The notes beneath the pieces were generated by a model. It was given only the letters and a program-made list of their open reading frames with translations, did no database searches and had not been told where the DNA came from. From JAWLFI01 sp041685645 (GTDB lineage Bacteria; Bacteroidota; Bacteroidia; Chitinophagales; Saprospiraceae): a stretch of DNA of 6,441 bases. A program made the position numbers and the translations under genes. Location of the stretch: assembly GCA_041685645.1 (NCBI GenBank), contig JAWLFI010000147.1, positions 1 to 6,441 of the forward strand, in the 5' to 3' direction. Of this stretch, positions 6,379 to 6,441 are shown piece after piece. Every line of letters starts with the position of its first letter. The first letter of the stretch is position 1.

Positions 6379-6441
6379 CCCTTACCATCCCTTGCGCGGA
6401 AGATTGCTATAAATTGCCACTTTATTTTTCCTCTTTGTTGC

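Larger units (their letters stand above)
6262..6399. repeat. GC-rich structured intergenic element, probable dispersed Bacteroidota repeat
   Basis: A block of about 138 bases between A/T-rich flanks that codes for nothing recognisable. It has short terminal complementarity, GCGCA (6264-6268) with TGCGC (6393-6397), and three internal hairpins: 6271-6305, a small one at 6334-6344 (CGGC-TTC-GCCG, optionally extended by TCCG 6323-6326 with CGGA 6347-6350), and 6352-6378. The conserved-looking unpaired words are GGGTCGGGCTGTTC, GGGGTTCCGTCC and CTTACCATCCCTTGCGCG. From memory these match a family of intergenic repeats scattered in many Bacteroidota chromosomes; no search was run. It could be a non-autonomous REP/MITE-like element or a structured RNA. 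Its boundaries are set by the terminal complementarity and the change in composition. Confidence 0.65.

Noticed and set aside
6107..6388. 93-codon minus-strand open frame overlapping the FAH family gene and the repeat
   Set aside because: It covers the end of a well-supported gene in antisense and then the structured repeat, with no recognisable domain. It is probably a by-product of the GC-rich repeat.
6400..6441. Tail of a minus-strand gene entering from the right edge
   Set aside because: Two minus-strand frames stay open from the edge into the repeat, but the stretch is only 42 bases before the repeat, with no motif, so it cannot be told from chance.

Overview
The window looks like ordinary chromosomal DNA from a member of the Bacteroidota, possibly a Saprospiraceae- or Cytophaga-like lineage, though the rank below phylum is a guess. 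Three things support this. No start codon has a clear Shine-Dalgarno sequence, and leaders are short and A/T-rich. Two perfect matches to the Bacteroidota -7 promoter box (TAnnTTTG) face outward from the one divergent intergenic region. The largest gene encodes a DUF2723-type membrane protein of the kind common in this phylum.

Layout: (1) 1-417, plus strand: the 3' part of a peroxiredoxin-like gene, cut by the window edge within its CxxC active site. (2) 418-447: a 30-base convergent gap. A strong 10-bp hairpin (437-463) lies across it and extends into the end of the next gene, and probably terminates transcription from both sides. (3) 448-5490, minus strand: a tight three-gene cluster read right to left, probably one transcript. 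Its genes are a 998-residue polytopic DUF2723 protein (putative GT-C glycosyltransferase), rpiB (ribose-5-phosphate isomerase B) and a secreted M28 zinc peptidase, with gaps of 29 and 10 bases. (4) 5491-5638: a 148-base divergent promoter region. (5) 5639-6244, plus strand: a compact FAHD1-like fumarylacetoacetate hydrolase family enzyme. (6) 6245-6441: non-coding. Most of it is a GC-rich, highly structured element of about 138 bases that resembles a dispersed intergenic repeat of Bacteroidota.

Functionally, most of the genes are housekeeping: thiol peroxide defence, pentose phosphate isomerisation and acylpyruvate or oxaloacetate clean-up. The DUF2723 protein and the M28 peptidase are the envelope-directed part. 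The DUF2723 protein resembles lipid-sugar-dependent protein O-mannosyltransferases, and the exported peptidase contains one D-S-A site that fits the Bacteroidota O-glycosylation sequon. A link between the two is an inference only. I see no CRISPR array, phage, transposase, toxin-antitoxin or defence system. The least explained item is the structured repeat at the right end.
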